From contig NZ_JACHJS010000001.1 in assembly GCF_014203755.1 (NCBI RefSeq), positions 3,472,001-3,536,000 on the forward strand: a stretch of DNA of 64,000 nt, read 5' to 3'. This document shows, one piece after another, positions 54,966 through 63,504 of the stretch. The position numbers were made by a program, and so were the translations under genes. The notes beneath the pieces were generated by a model that had not been told where the DNA came from, did not search any database, and saw only the letters and a program-made list of their open reading frames with translations. Positions within the stretch are counted from its first letter, which is position 1, and each line of letters starts with the position of its first letter. This DNA comes from Saccharothrix violaceirubra. Its GTDB lineage: Bacteria > Actinomycetota > Actinomycetes > Mycobacteriales > Pseudonocardiaceae.

Positions 54966-57134
54966 CTAACCGAAAATATACCTACGGATGGCTGCCGCCG
55001 CATTCTCGCCGTGCTCGAAACTCCACGACAGGCGCGCATTTACAAATTTACTCATCCGACCCGCACATTCATGACCTTCGGTTAGGCAGAAGTTGCGCTC
55101 GGAATAAATATCCCGGACAGACCGAGGATCCAGCCCGATACCGGCGAAAAACTCGTCGGCATGCCCTTCGGAATGGGTCCGCCTGACCGTATTCACGAAG
55201 GCCAAATTGGCGATCCGGCCGTTCGGCAACTCGATGCTGTAGATCGCCACATTTTGCCCCGCCTCGATTCCAGCCTGAATCCGATGCTTGACCGCAATCC
55301 GACTCAACTCCGTCGAGCCGTATGCGACAGGGCCGCATCCACTGCTGTTGTGGACGAGTACTGCGATGAGCCCTGCCAGCACATAGTACGTGTGCAGGCC
55401 GTTGACGGTCAGGTTGTGAACCCGTTTGAGGAGGGTATGCGTAGCGACCGCCAGAATCCACACGGTAGAGCCGGCCGGTGTGCGGAGCAGGTCGCCTGCG
55501 TGCAGCTCGGATGCTTCTCGCCATTCAGCGGCGCTGTCGACCCAGAACGGGTGGCCGTCGGTCGCCGTGATCACACCGTCGGAGTCGCCGTCACCATCCG
55601 CGTCGACCGTGACATCGACCAGCGTCTTCTCGCCCGCGCCGACGATCGTCGCCGTCACAGGGCGGCTTTCAGTCCGACCATCGACCGGGTCGGAGGCCAT
55701 GACCTCGTCGCCGACGTTCACGTCTTCGATCGGCTTGGTCGTGCCATCGGCCATCAACACCGGCGTTTCCGGCGTAAAGCTGTTCGACACGCAATCGCCG
55801 CTCGACCCCGCGCCCGGAGCGTCACCGCACGTCCAGATCGACGCGCCTCTGGTCACCTGGCCGAACGGGTCGGTGCCGAGGCGGCCACCGGTGTGGCACG
55901 AGTCGTCCAGGTATTCCTGCGCGGGCAGGAAGGGGGTCGCCTGCTGGGTGTCGGTCGGCGCGAATGCCTGTTCCTTGCCGCCGGAGACCAGGTTGCCCAG
56001 CGCGATCGCCGGTGCGCTTGCCGCCGCGTCGATCAGCGCTTGAACCGAGCCGCTGATCGTCTGGGACAGCTCCGGGCGGGCGGCCTCGGTCAGGGCGTTG
56101 TCACGCACACGGGCGGCTCGGGCCAGTTCCTCCAGTACCGCCTGGGACACGGCCGGTGCGCTTTGCGTTGCCCAGCCGCCGACCCATGCCGATACCTCGT
56201 CACCCCACGACGAGCCCCAGTCGGACGGGAACGAGACGATGTCGGGCGTTACGACCGTGCCGATGTTGCCGGTTACCGGCTTCTGTCCGTCCGGGTAGCG
56301 GATGCCACCACGGCCGCCCCTGTTGATGGAGATCTTGAACTTGTTCTTGACGCTTCTCGTGACCGACGCCTCATAGAGTGCGTAGCCGATGAAACCGCCG
56401 ACCACGGCCGCAGCACCGATGGCAGCCACTGTGCCCATGGCTCCGACGCCGACCGCTGCCCCACCGGCCGCCAGTACCGGTATGGCGACCCCGATGGGGA
56501 GAACCGGTGTGGGGACCGGAGTCCACCAGTTCCCGCTGGGGTCGATGGACGTCAGCGGGTTGGACGCCGCGTAGGCGTGACGATTGGCGTTGAGCAAGTC
56601 CCTCGGGTCGAGGGCCGCGGTGTCGCGACTGGAGAACGCGCCGGTGCCGGACTGGTACCAGCGGGCGCCCATGTTCACGTCGCCGGTGGTCGGGTCGGTC
56701 CACTGGTGCTGGTACCCGAGTGCAGGCGGGGTGCCCGTGGTCGACTGGACGTCGCCGAACGGGCCGTAGGCCCGGGACGACACGAGCATGCCGGTCGTCG
56801 GGTCGACGGTGGCGACCACGTCGGTGTGCAGGTCGGTCACGGACAACGACCTGGTCGTGCCCTGCCTGACACCGAGCGGGGTTCCGTCGGGCAGGTTGCT
56901 GTACGTGTCCGTGCCCGCCGCGCTGATCGTCCGGGTGAGCCCCTCGTACGACAGCGTCCTCGACCCCGTGCCGACCAGTCGGTTCAAGGCGTCGTAGGTG
57001 TTGGTGGTCCCGCCGTCCGTGACGAGTTCGTCGTAGGCGTTGAACGCCACCTGCGTCGTCGTGCCACCACTCGCCCGGGAGGACAGCGTGCCGCGCGGGG
57101 TGTACGTGTACGTCGTGCCGCCACGCGTCGACAT
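54966..57134 (-). CDS. Rhs tip: YD repeats, Hint domain and deaminase-like toxin
   Basis: 722 residues from ATG 57134, itself inside a YD repeat, so the N-terminal Rhs shell is missing. Residues 1-200 are YD repeats and the Rhs core (LGYQHQWTDPTTGDVNMGARWY, SSRDTAALDPRD). A membrane-like segment follows near 205-255, and a Hint autoprocessing domain spans about 448-596 (CVSNSFTPETPVLMADG to VLVHN). The last 127 residues hold THSEGHADEFF (HxE at 654-656) and IYSERNFCLTEGHEC (Cys 683 and 690). This is the HxE...C-x6-C zinc layout of deaminase-fold toxins. The toxin tip is AT-richer (31 of 60 G+C at 55021-55080). The immunity gene follows. Confidence 0.85.
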   Translation of the reverse strand: MSTRGGTTYTYTPRGTLSSRASGGTTTQVAFNAYDELVTDGGTTNTYDALNRLVGTGSRTLSYEGLTRTISAAGTDTYSNLPDGTPLGVRQGTTRSLSVTDLHTDVVATVDPTTGMLVSSRAYGPFGDVQSTTGTPPALGYQHQWTDPTTGDVNMGARWYQSGTGAFSSRDTAALDPRDLLNANRHAYAASNPLTSIDPSGNWWTPVPTPVLPIGVAIPVLAAGGAAVGVGAMGTVAAIGAAAVVGGFIGYALYEASVTRSVKNKFKISINRGGRGGIRYPDGQKPVTGNIGTVVTPDIVSFPSDWGSSWGDEVSAWVGGWATQSAPAVSQAVLEELARAARVRDNALTEAARPELSQTISGSVQALIDAAASAPAIALGNLVSGGKEQAFAPTDTQQATPFLPAQEYLDDSCHTGGRLGTDPFGQVTRGASIWTCGDAPGAGSSGDCVSNSFTPETPVLMADGTTKPIEDVNVGDEVMASDPVDGRTESRPVTATIVGAGEKTLVDVTVDADGDGDSDGVITATDGHPFWVDSAAEWREASELHAGDLLRTPAGSTVWILAVATHTLLKRVHNLTVNGLHTYYVLAGLIAVLVHNSSGCGPVAYGSTELSRIAVKHRIQAGIEAGQNVAIYSIELPNGRIANLAFVNTVRRTHSEGHADEFFAGIGLDPRSVRDIYSERNFCLTEGHECAGRMSKFVNARLSWSFEHGENAAAAIRRYIFG

Positions 57135-57159
57135 CCGGTTCCGGGCGTCGTAGGTCGCC

Positions 57160-58321
57160 GTGCGGGTCGAGCACGAGCACGGCCCGTGCCGGGTCGTCGG
57201 TGGTGCTCAGCACGGGGAAGATCGCGCGCAACGCGGCGAAGTGCCCGTCCGCGCCGGGTGCGACGTGCAGCAGGTGCGGCGCCGGTCCCGCCGGGACGCC
57301 CAGGCGGCGGGTCGGATCGGACCTGGGCGTGTGGTCGGCGAAGCGGCTGACCGTGAGCCGCACGGTGACGTTGCCGTGCGCGCGGACGACCGGTGTTTCC
57401 TCGCGTGCCGGGCGGACGGGCGCCGTCGCCGGCAGGTCGTGCCACTGCCCGACGATCCGGTCCCACGAGTGGGTCAGCGCGAACGCCCGCGCCCGGCGCG
57501 AGTCGGCGCGCAGCGCCTCCCGGTCGTCGTGGTAGCGGACGAGGTGGCCGACGGCGTCGGCCACGTCGACCAGGCCCCGGCACAGGCCGTACTCGTCGTC
57601 GACCCAGTCGGCGACGGCGATCGCCGCGCCGTGCCCGGTCACCAGGTCACGGCTGGCGCTGTGCGCACCGGCCAGGGGCACGGCGCCGGCCGCGGCGGCC
57701 TGGAGGGTCGGCAGGCCGAACCCCTCGCCGACCGACGACAGCAGGTGCACGTCGGCCGCCCGGTACAGGCCCGCGAGGGTGCGCAGGGAGACGCCGCCGG
57801 CGCGGCGCATCCGGAACCCGCGCGTGAACCGCACCCGGTCGGCGAGGCCGAACCGGTCGATGTCGGCGCGCAGGTCGTAGGAGTAGTGCGGCGCGTGCCG
57901 GGCGTCGTCGGGATCGGTGTGCAGGTGCAGCAGCACGTCGGGGCGTAGGCGCGTTCACGGCTCGCGGGCGGGGCGAACACCTTCAGGTCCACGCCGTGCG
58001 GGATGAACGCGACCGGCACGCCGCGCGGCTCCAGCAGGCGGCGGACCTTCGGCGTGAGGATCTGCGGCACCCAGGGGATGTCCGCGAGCACGATCACGAC
58101 ATCGGGACGGTGCTCGAGCAGGTGGGCGTAAAGAGCGTCGCCGCCGAAGCGGTGGGCGGATCGGGTGCACGGTGCAGCCGTACCGACGGGACGGCACGGT
58201 CGTCTGCCACCCGGGAACGGCGACGTCGTGACCCGCGCGGGCCAGTCCGCCGCACACGAATCGGGTGACCGCCGAATCCCGAAGGCGTGTCCGGGCTGTC
58301 CGAAATCCACAGGAGTCGCAT
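57160..58321 (-). pseudogene. Frameshifted, truncated GT4-type glycosyltransferase
   Basis: Begins MRLLWISDSPDTPSGFG at ATG 58321 with GAGGGG upstream. It continues in a second frame (CGGLARAGHDVAVPGWQTTV, ~58262), a third (RFGGDALYAHLLEHRPDVVI, ~58150; ILTPKVRRLLEPRGVPVAFI) and back again (LLHLHTDPDDARHAPHYSYD, ~57933). The donor-site region LLSSVGEGFGLPTLQAAAAG is intact. Near 57160 the glycosyltransferase reading (VLVLDPHGD) ends and the other frame becomes Rhs YD-repeat sequence (TATYDARNRM). That is at least three frameshifts plus a fusion. Assembly error could explain single shifts but not the junction. Confidence 0.8.
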
Positions 58322-58461
58322 GACCGGGTTCCCCTCGACCGCGTCCGTGACGCATCGAAGGTGACGCCCGGCGTACCCGGTCGGGAAGGTGTCCGGGACT
58401 TATCCGGACAAGGCCGTACAGGCTCGTGTGCGTTTCGCCGGAAATACCCCGTCGGGAACGG

Positions 58462-59427
58462 TCAGTCGATGCCCGAGGTCTCGCGCCACTGGACGCCGTA
58501 GCCGCGACCCTCGCGCGGGTGCGGGAAGTTCACCTCGACCTCGCCGATGTCGTTCACGGCGAGCCGGTTGACGCCCGGCCGCAGGTCGTCGGTGTCGCGG
58601 TGCAGCGCGCCGTCCACCCGCCACACGTCGCCGGGCAGGTCGTGGCGCGGGAACCGCACCACCAGGCGGAACCGCTCGCAGCGGCGCTCGGGCCAGAACA
58701 CGTACGTCGGCCGCATCGCCTGCCCGACCGGCACGCGCACCTCCAGCGCGAACCGGTGCCGCTGCCCGGAATCAAGGCGGTGCGGCAGGCGCAGGCGCAG
58801 CAGCCAGCGGCGCGACGAGGGCCGCAGCGACTCGACCAGTTCGACGCCCTGCAACACCTGGACGTCCAGGTGGCCGGGCACGCCGTCGTCGGACGCGGCG
58901 GGCAGCGTGATCGACCACTCGATCTCGTCGATGCCGTCCCGGTCGGCGACCACGGTCCGGCGCTCGGTGCACGTCGGGGTGAGGCCGTCGAGCCTCAGCA
59001 ACGCGTCGAACTCGGCGACGTGCCACGGGTCGGCGGGCGCGGCCGAGCCGTCGCGGTCCGGGTTGAGCCCGGCCTCGACCAACCGCTCGACCCCGGACGC
59101 GACCCGGCGCCGCACGGTCCGCGCACCCCGTTCGAGCCGGCCCGCGAGCCAGTCGATGCGCTCGGACAGGAACCGGTTCTGCGCGTCCTCGTGCAGGCCG
59201 AGCGGCACGAGGACGAGCAGGCGCAGATCGGTCGGGAACTGGTCGGTGAGCCCGGTGACCCAGGCGGTCACCTTGGTCCGCACGATCTCCGCGGCGTCAC
59301 CCTTGCCGATACCGCACACCTCACGCAGCGCCGGCCCGACCTGCTTGTCGATGCCCGGAGCCTGGACCCCTTGGCCTCGGCACAACGCGTGCAGTTCGTC
59401 GGACAACTGCTTGGGCGTGACGGACAT
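58462..59427 (-). CDS. Unrecognised actinobacterial protein
   Basis: 321 residues, ATG 59427 after GGAGGG. The N-terminus looks like a small helical adaptor (MSVTPKQLSDELHALCRGQG, IDKQVGPALREVCGIGKGDA). The rest is beta-rich: TERRTVVADRDGIDEIEWSI, RPTYVFWPERRCERFRLVVR, DTDDLRPGVNRLAVNDIGEV. No signal peptide or catalytic motif. The layout resembles adaptor-plus-C-terminal-effector proteins of actinobacterial conflict systems, but I cannot name the family. Confidence 0.65.
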   Translation of the reverse strand: MSVTPKQLSDELHALCRGQGVQAPGIDKQVGPALREVCGIGKGDAAEIVRTKVTAWVTGLTDQFPTDLRLLVLVPLGLHEDAQNRFLSERIDWLAGRLERGARTVRRRVASGVERLVEAGLNPDRDGSAAPADPWHVAEFDALLRLDGLTPTCTERRTVVADRDGIDEIEWSITLPAASDDGVPGHLDVQVLQGVELVESLRPSSRRWLLRLRLPHRLDSGQRHRFALEVRVPVGQAMRPTYVFWPERRCERFRLVVRFPRHDLPGDVWRVDGALHRDTDDLRPGVNRLAVNDIGEVEVNFPHPREGRGYGVQWRETSGID

Positions 59428-60026
59428 CAACCCTCCGGGCGAGGCGCAATTCCCCGAATCGTTAAGACTGCATGTGTACCACTACCGACACCCGAACCGG
59501 GGACATCCCCCCACATCCGAGAGCCCGTGCCCAACCGCACCTCCGGCCGGGTGGACTTTGCCGTGCGGGACGAGACGCCACGGGACGGAAGTCCGCACAG
59601 ACGTGCCGGCGGTCCGGACCCCGGGGATCGCGGCGCCCTGGTCGTGGCACTCGACATCGACCCGGCCTGCCTCCCCTACGAGTTCCCCATCGAGCAGGAG
59701 ACGGACGGCGATCGACGGGACAGCGGGGACGGCCCTCGAGAGTCCCGGCCGATCTTGCGTACGCATGGGTGTCGAGTGCGGCCCCGATACGGGAAATCAG
59801 CGCGAACAGCAGGCGGCGCCATCCGCCATCCGAACGCCGGGCGGCCGGATCGCCCCACTGGTGGGCGGTGCGCGCCGTCAAAGCAGTTCGGCCACCCGCC
59901 GCCCGTCCCTCGTTCCTGTTCCGCTGCCCGGCCTCACACCCCATCCAACGGGCTCGATGGAGTGTGAGGGCGCTCCCACGACACGTTCGGCCGGGCTCGA
60001 TCGGATCACCCGCGTGGCCCGGACGG
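59428..60026. other. 599-base region without an assignable gene
   Basis: Several overlapping frames exist on both strands. None has a ribosome binding site together with a protein-like composition. A plus-strand stretch near 59630-59700 reads ALVVALDIDPACLPYEFPIE and could be a gene remnant. I see no hairpin, repeat or RNA here. Confidence 0.4.
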
Positions 60027-60992
60027 TCAGTGCCGGTTGTCCCGGAAGAAGTTCCGCAGCACGGGGTTGACCACGTCCGACCGCTCCCAGTGGACGTTGT
60101 GCCCGCACTCGTTGGCCACCACCGTGCGCACCCTCCGGAAGTGCCCGGCCAGCAGACGCTGCACCGGCGGTGCGGTGAACGGGTCGCCGTCCCCCCACAG
60201 CAGCAGGGTGGGCACGGTGAGCCGTTCGATCACGGCCCAGGTCAGCGAGGTCGCCCTGGGCTGGACGATCCCGTCGGGCCCGGCCCGGTGGTGGATGTCC
60301 AGCCACCCGGCGACACCGTCCGGGTCGGTCGCGCGGTAGGACGGGCCCAACTCCCGGAAGTGGACGGGCAGCGCGTCGACCTCGGGCGACCGCAACCGCC
60401 CCACCATGTCCTGGTAGTCCCGCTCCTGGACCTGGAGCACGCACGCGCCGATCACCAGGCTGTGCAACCGGTCCGGGTGGTTGAGCGCGTAGTCCATCGC
60501 GTACCAGCCGCCGCCGGCGACGCCGACGACGTGGAACTTCCCGACCCCCAGGAACTCCACGAGGTCGTGCAGGTCCTCGATGCCGGTCCTCGGGTCGTCC
60601 GGGTCCCGCACCGGCGAGTGGGCGTAGCCCCGACGCGAGTAGCCGATGACCCGGTACCCCGCACGGGCGAGGTACGGCTGCTGGTACGGCCAGCTCTCGC
60701 CACTGCCGCTCAGCGCGTGCAGCAGGACCACCGGCTGGCCGGGCCCGCCGGTGTCCCAGTACCACAGCCGCGCCCCGGGCACCTCGAACAGGCCCCGGGT
60801 GGCCGGAACCTGCCCGGGCACCGGGATCGGGCGCACCGGGCTGCCGGGGCCCGGGACCGGAACGCCCGGCGGGTGCGCGTCGGCGGTCCCGTTGGCCAGG
60901 GCCGTGCCGCCGAGGGCGAGCCCGGTTCCCCGCAACAGGGTCCGGCGGGACATCGGAAGCGACGGGTCCGGATCGGCCTCGGCGTTGCCCAT
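60027..60992 (-). CDS. TAT-exported alpha/beta-hydrolase-fold protein lacking the nucleophile Ser
   Basis: 321 residues. Twin-arginine signal (MSRRTLLRGTGLALGGTALA), oxyanion region VVLLHALSGSGESW, IGYSRRGYAHS, elbow HVVGVAGGGWYAM, acid Asp in LLLWGDGDPFTAP and catalytic His in NECGHNVHWER. The elbow reads G-V-A-G-G where a G-x-S-x-G nucleophile is expected, so ordinary esterase chemistry seems unavailable. Some family members use other residues or act as non-enzymatic binders. ATG 60992 follows GAGG at 5 bases. Confidence 0.82.
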   Translation of the reverse strand: MGNAEADPDPSLPMSRRTLLRGTGLALGGTALANGTADAHPPGVPVPGPGSPVRPIPVPGQVPATRGLFEVPGARLWYWDTGGPGQPVVLLHALSGSGESWPYQQPYLARAGYRVIGYSRRGYAHSPVRDPDDPRTGIEDLHDLVEFLGVGKFHVVGVAGGGWYAMDYALNHPDRLHSLVIGACVLQVQERDYQDMVGRLRSPEVDALPVHFRELGPSYRATDPDGVAGWLDIHHRAGPDGIVQPRATSLTWAVIERLTVPTLLLWGDGDPFTAPPVQRLLAGHFRRVRTVVANECGHNVHWERSDVVNPVLRNFFRDNRH

Positions 60993-61141
60993 GCGACCTC
61001 ATCTCGGGTGACGGGTACCCGCCGACGTGGCGGACGTGCCGAGGAGCCGAACCACCGGCGCATCGGTGATCACGTGCCGAGTCGGGCGGGGGCGGCGGCC
61101 GTCCGGAGCGTAGCGAGCGGTCCGCACCCGAATCCAGGCGT

Positions 61142-61618
61142 TCACCGTGGAGAACGCACCCTGATAGTCACGTCGCCTGTCCGCCGCTGCCGAGGGGCCG
61201 CGACGTGTCCGGCCTTCAGTCGGGCACGGTCGCGGACCGCGTTGAGCAGGCGTTCGGCGGCACCGCCGGGTTCCCAGGCGGCGAAGCGCCGGTACACGGT
61301 GTTCCAGGGCGGGAAGTCGGCGGTCAGGGCACGCCACTTGATGCCGTTGTCGACGGTGTCGAGGATCGCATCCACGACCAGGCGGCGGCAGTGTTACTCC
61401 GGGCGTCCGCCCTGTCCGGCGAGCCACGGCGGGTCGGGCAGCAGCGCGTCGACCACGGCCCACTGCTCGTCGGTGAGGTCGGTCGGATGGCTACGCGGTC
61501 GCAGAGCAGGCTTGTGGGTGACGACCAGACGGCAGCAGTCACCCGGTGGTGACAGCTTTCGCCGGACTGGGACAGGACAACAACGGAACTCGTGGTAGAG
61601 CGGATGCCTGGACAACAC
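61142..61618 (-). mobile_element. Decayed IS5-family transposase relic
   Basis: The frame reads RSHPTDLTDEQWAVVDALLP then DPPWLAGQGGRPE, hits TAA (61396-61394), and resumes in the same frame as HCRRLVVDAILDTVDNGIKW, RALTADFPPWNTVYRRFAAW. The sequence then diverges at about 61200 and ends without the DDE catalytic half. This is the N-terminal helical domain of the IS5/IS1182-like (DUF4096) transposases. A nonsense codon and C-terminal loss make it inactive. Confidence 0.8.
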
Positions 61619-61637
61619 CCGATCTACCAGGAGTTCC
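61585..61637. repeat. 15-bp inverted repeat at the transposase relic boundary
   Basis: GGAACTCGTGGTAGA (61585-61599) and TCTACCAGGAGTTCC (61623-61637) are inverted copies with one mismatch and a 23-base spacer. They may be two element ends brought together, or a hairpin end of the lost insertion sequence. Confidence 0.5.
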
Positions 61638-61710
61638 CCATGTGCGCACCACAGCGCCTACTTCGGCGGACGCGCCCCCTCGACGCGTCCCCCGCGCGGG
61701 TCGGAAAAGG

Positions 61711-62469
61711 TCAGTCCGTCGAACTCTGGATCACCGCGAACACGGTGCCCAGCGGGTCGGTCAGCCACGCCATCCGACCGACGCCCGGCACGTGCTCGAC
61801 GGGCATCAGCACGCCGCCGCCGAGTTCGGTGTTGCGTGCGAACGTCGCCTCGACGTCGGTCACCTCGATGTAGGCCACCCACCGGGACCGGCCGTCGCCG
61901 ACCGGCACGACCCCGGCGAACGACCGCTCGTCCCCGGCGCCGCGTGGCGTCAGCACGGTGTACTCGCCGCCCGAGAACGGCACCTTCGACGCCTCGGCGT
62001 CGAACACCCCGGTGTAGAACGCCACGGCCGCGGCCACGTCGGTGGTGTGCAGCTCGATCCACGCGAGCGAGCCGGGCACCGTCACCGCGTCGAGGCCGAC
62101 CCGGTCGCCGGGCTGCCACACCGCGAACTCCGCGCCGGTCGGGTCGGTGAACGCGGCCAGCCGCCCGGCCGTGAACACGTCGTCGGGCTCGACGCGCACC
62201 TCGCCGCCGGCCGCCCGCACCGCGCCCGCCGTCGCGTCCGCGTCCGGCGTGTTCAGGTGGACGGTCCACGCGCCGGGCTCGGTGGACGGGCCGATCGCGG
62301 CCACGATCCGCCCGTCGTGGCGGAAGAAGCCGTACCCGCCCGCCTCCGGGCCCAGCGGCTCGTGGGTCCAGTCGAGCAGCGCGGTGTAGTAGGCGGCGCT
62401 GCGCTCCACGTCGGTGCTGCCGAGGTCGAGCCAGTTGGGCACGCCGGTCAGGTAGTCGGTGGTGAGCAC
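61711..62469 (-). CDS. Two-domain VOC (glyoxalase-fold) protein
   Basis: 252 residues with two VOC modules: PNWLDLGSTDVERSAAYYTA to EFAVWQPGD, and LAWIELHTTDVAAAVAFYTG to TVFAVIQSST. It is similar to the CFP30B/hydroxylase-type proteins annotated as glyoxalase/bleomycin resistance. The Glu in WIELH and the DPTGAEF/DPLGTVF ends supply metal-site positions. Cytosolic; substrate unknown. GTG 62469 follows GGAGAA. It is divergent from the NmrA-like reductase across 131 bases. Confidence 0.88.
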   Translation of the reverse strand: MLTTDYLTGVPNWLDLGSTDVERSAAYYTALLDWTHEPLGPEAGGYGFFRHDGRIVAAIGPSTEPGAWTVHLNTPDADATAGAVRAAGGEVRVEPDDVFTAGRLAAFTDPTGAEFAVWQPGDRVGLDAVTVPGSLAWIELHTTDVAAAVAFYTGVFDAEASKVPFSGGEYTVLTPRGAGDERSFAGVVPVGDGRSRWVAYIEVTDVEATFARNTELGGGVLMPVEHVPGVGRMAWLTDPLGTVFAVIQSSTD

Positions 62470-62600
62470 TTCTCCACACTCCAGGTCGTCGGGTCGTCCG
62501 GTCGGGACGGACGTTAGCGAGGGGGTACGACAATTTCCGGTCGGGTGGCACGGGGACCTCGTCCGAGTCCCGATCGGACCCGCGGTGCAGGATGGTCGCC

Positions 62601-63467
62601 ATGAACCCCGTCGTCACCATCACCGGCGCCTCCGGAGGCATCGGCGGACGCGTCGCCCGGCGGCTCGCCGCGGCGGGCGTGGCCCAACGCCTCGTCGCCC
62701 GCAACCCCGCCGCCCTGCCGGCCCTGCCCGGCGCCACCCGGGTCGTGGGCGCGGCCTACTCCGACGTCGTCGGCATGCGCGCGGCGCTCGTGGGCACCGA
62801 GGTGCTCCTGCTGGTGTCCGCCCGCGAGTCCGCCGACCGGGTGCGCGAACACCGGACCGCGATCGACGCCGCGATCGCCGAGGGTGTTCACCGCATCGTG
62901 TACCTGTCGTTCCTGGGCGCCGCGGCGGACTGCACCTTCACGTTCGGCCGCGACCACTGGCACACCGAGGAGTACCTGCGGGCGACGGGCGTGCGGTTCG
63001 TCGCGTTGCGCGACAGCCTCTACAGCTCCGCGCTGCCCGCGATGACCGGCGCGGACGGCGTGCTGCGCGGACCGGCCGGCGGCGGCCGGGTGTCGGTCGT
63101 GTCGCCCGACGACGTGGCGGACGTGGCCGTGGCCGCGCTGCTCGACCCCGCCTACGACGGGCAGGTGCTGGACGTCACCGGTCCGGAGGCGATCACGCTC
63201 GCCGAGGCCGCCGCGCACCTGACCCGCGTGACCGGCCGGCCGGTGTCCTACCAGCCGGAGACCGAGGCCGAGGCGTACGCGTCGCGGTCGGGTTACGGCG
63301 CACCCGAGTTCGAGGTCGCCGGGTGGGTCACGTCGTACCAGGCCATCGCCACCGGTGAACTCGCGGTCGTGTCCGACGCCGTGCGCCGGGCCACCGGGCA
63401 CGCGCCGCAGGCGTTCGGCGACTTCCTCGACGCCAACCCGAACACCTGGGCGCACCTGCGGGTCTGA
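62601..63467 (+). CDS. NmrA-like NAD(P)-binding reductase
   Basis: 288 residues of the atypical SDR/NmrA group, similar in layout to QorB-type quinone reductases. [20 protein letters not shown] is the nucleotide loop (GxxGxxG), then [31 protein letters not shown] and [23 protein letters not shown] 62601 follows AGGATGG. The loop and following Arg suggest NADPH. Substrate unknown; quinone or nitrile metabolite reduction is typical of relatives. Confidence 0.86.
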   Translation: MNPVVTITGASGGIGGRVARRLAAAGVAQRLVARNPAALPALPGATRVVGAAYSDVVGMRAALVGTEVLLLVSARESADRVREHRTAIDAAIAEGVHRIVYLSFLGAAADCTFTFGRDHWHTEEYLRATGVRFVALRDSLYSSALPAMTGADGVLRGPAGGGRVSVVSPDDVADVAVAALLDPAYDGQVLDVTGPEAITLAEAAAHLTRVTGRPVSYQPETEAEAYASRSGYGAPEFEVAGWVTSYQAIATGELAVVSDAVRRATGHAPQAFGDFLDANPNTWAHLRV

Positions 63468-63504
63468 CCGTTTCCGCGTCACCCGGCCCGGGTACAGCCG
63501 TCCG

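Noticed and set aside
56371..57160. C-terminal continuation of the glycosyltransferase frame into 56371
   Set aside because: After 57160 this frame is His/Arg-rich shadow sequence. The Rhs frame carries YD repeats and the Rhs core on the same strand.
59462..59944. Minus- and plus-strand frames in the 59.4-60.0 kb gap
   Set aside because: No ribosome binding site, no recognisable domain and Arg/Pro-rich composition; kept only as an unannotated region.
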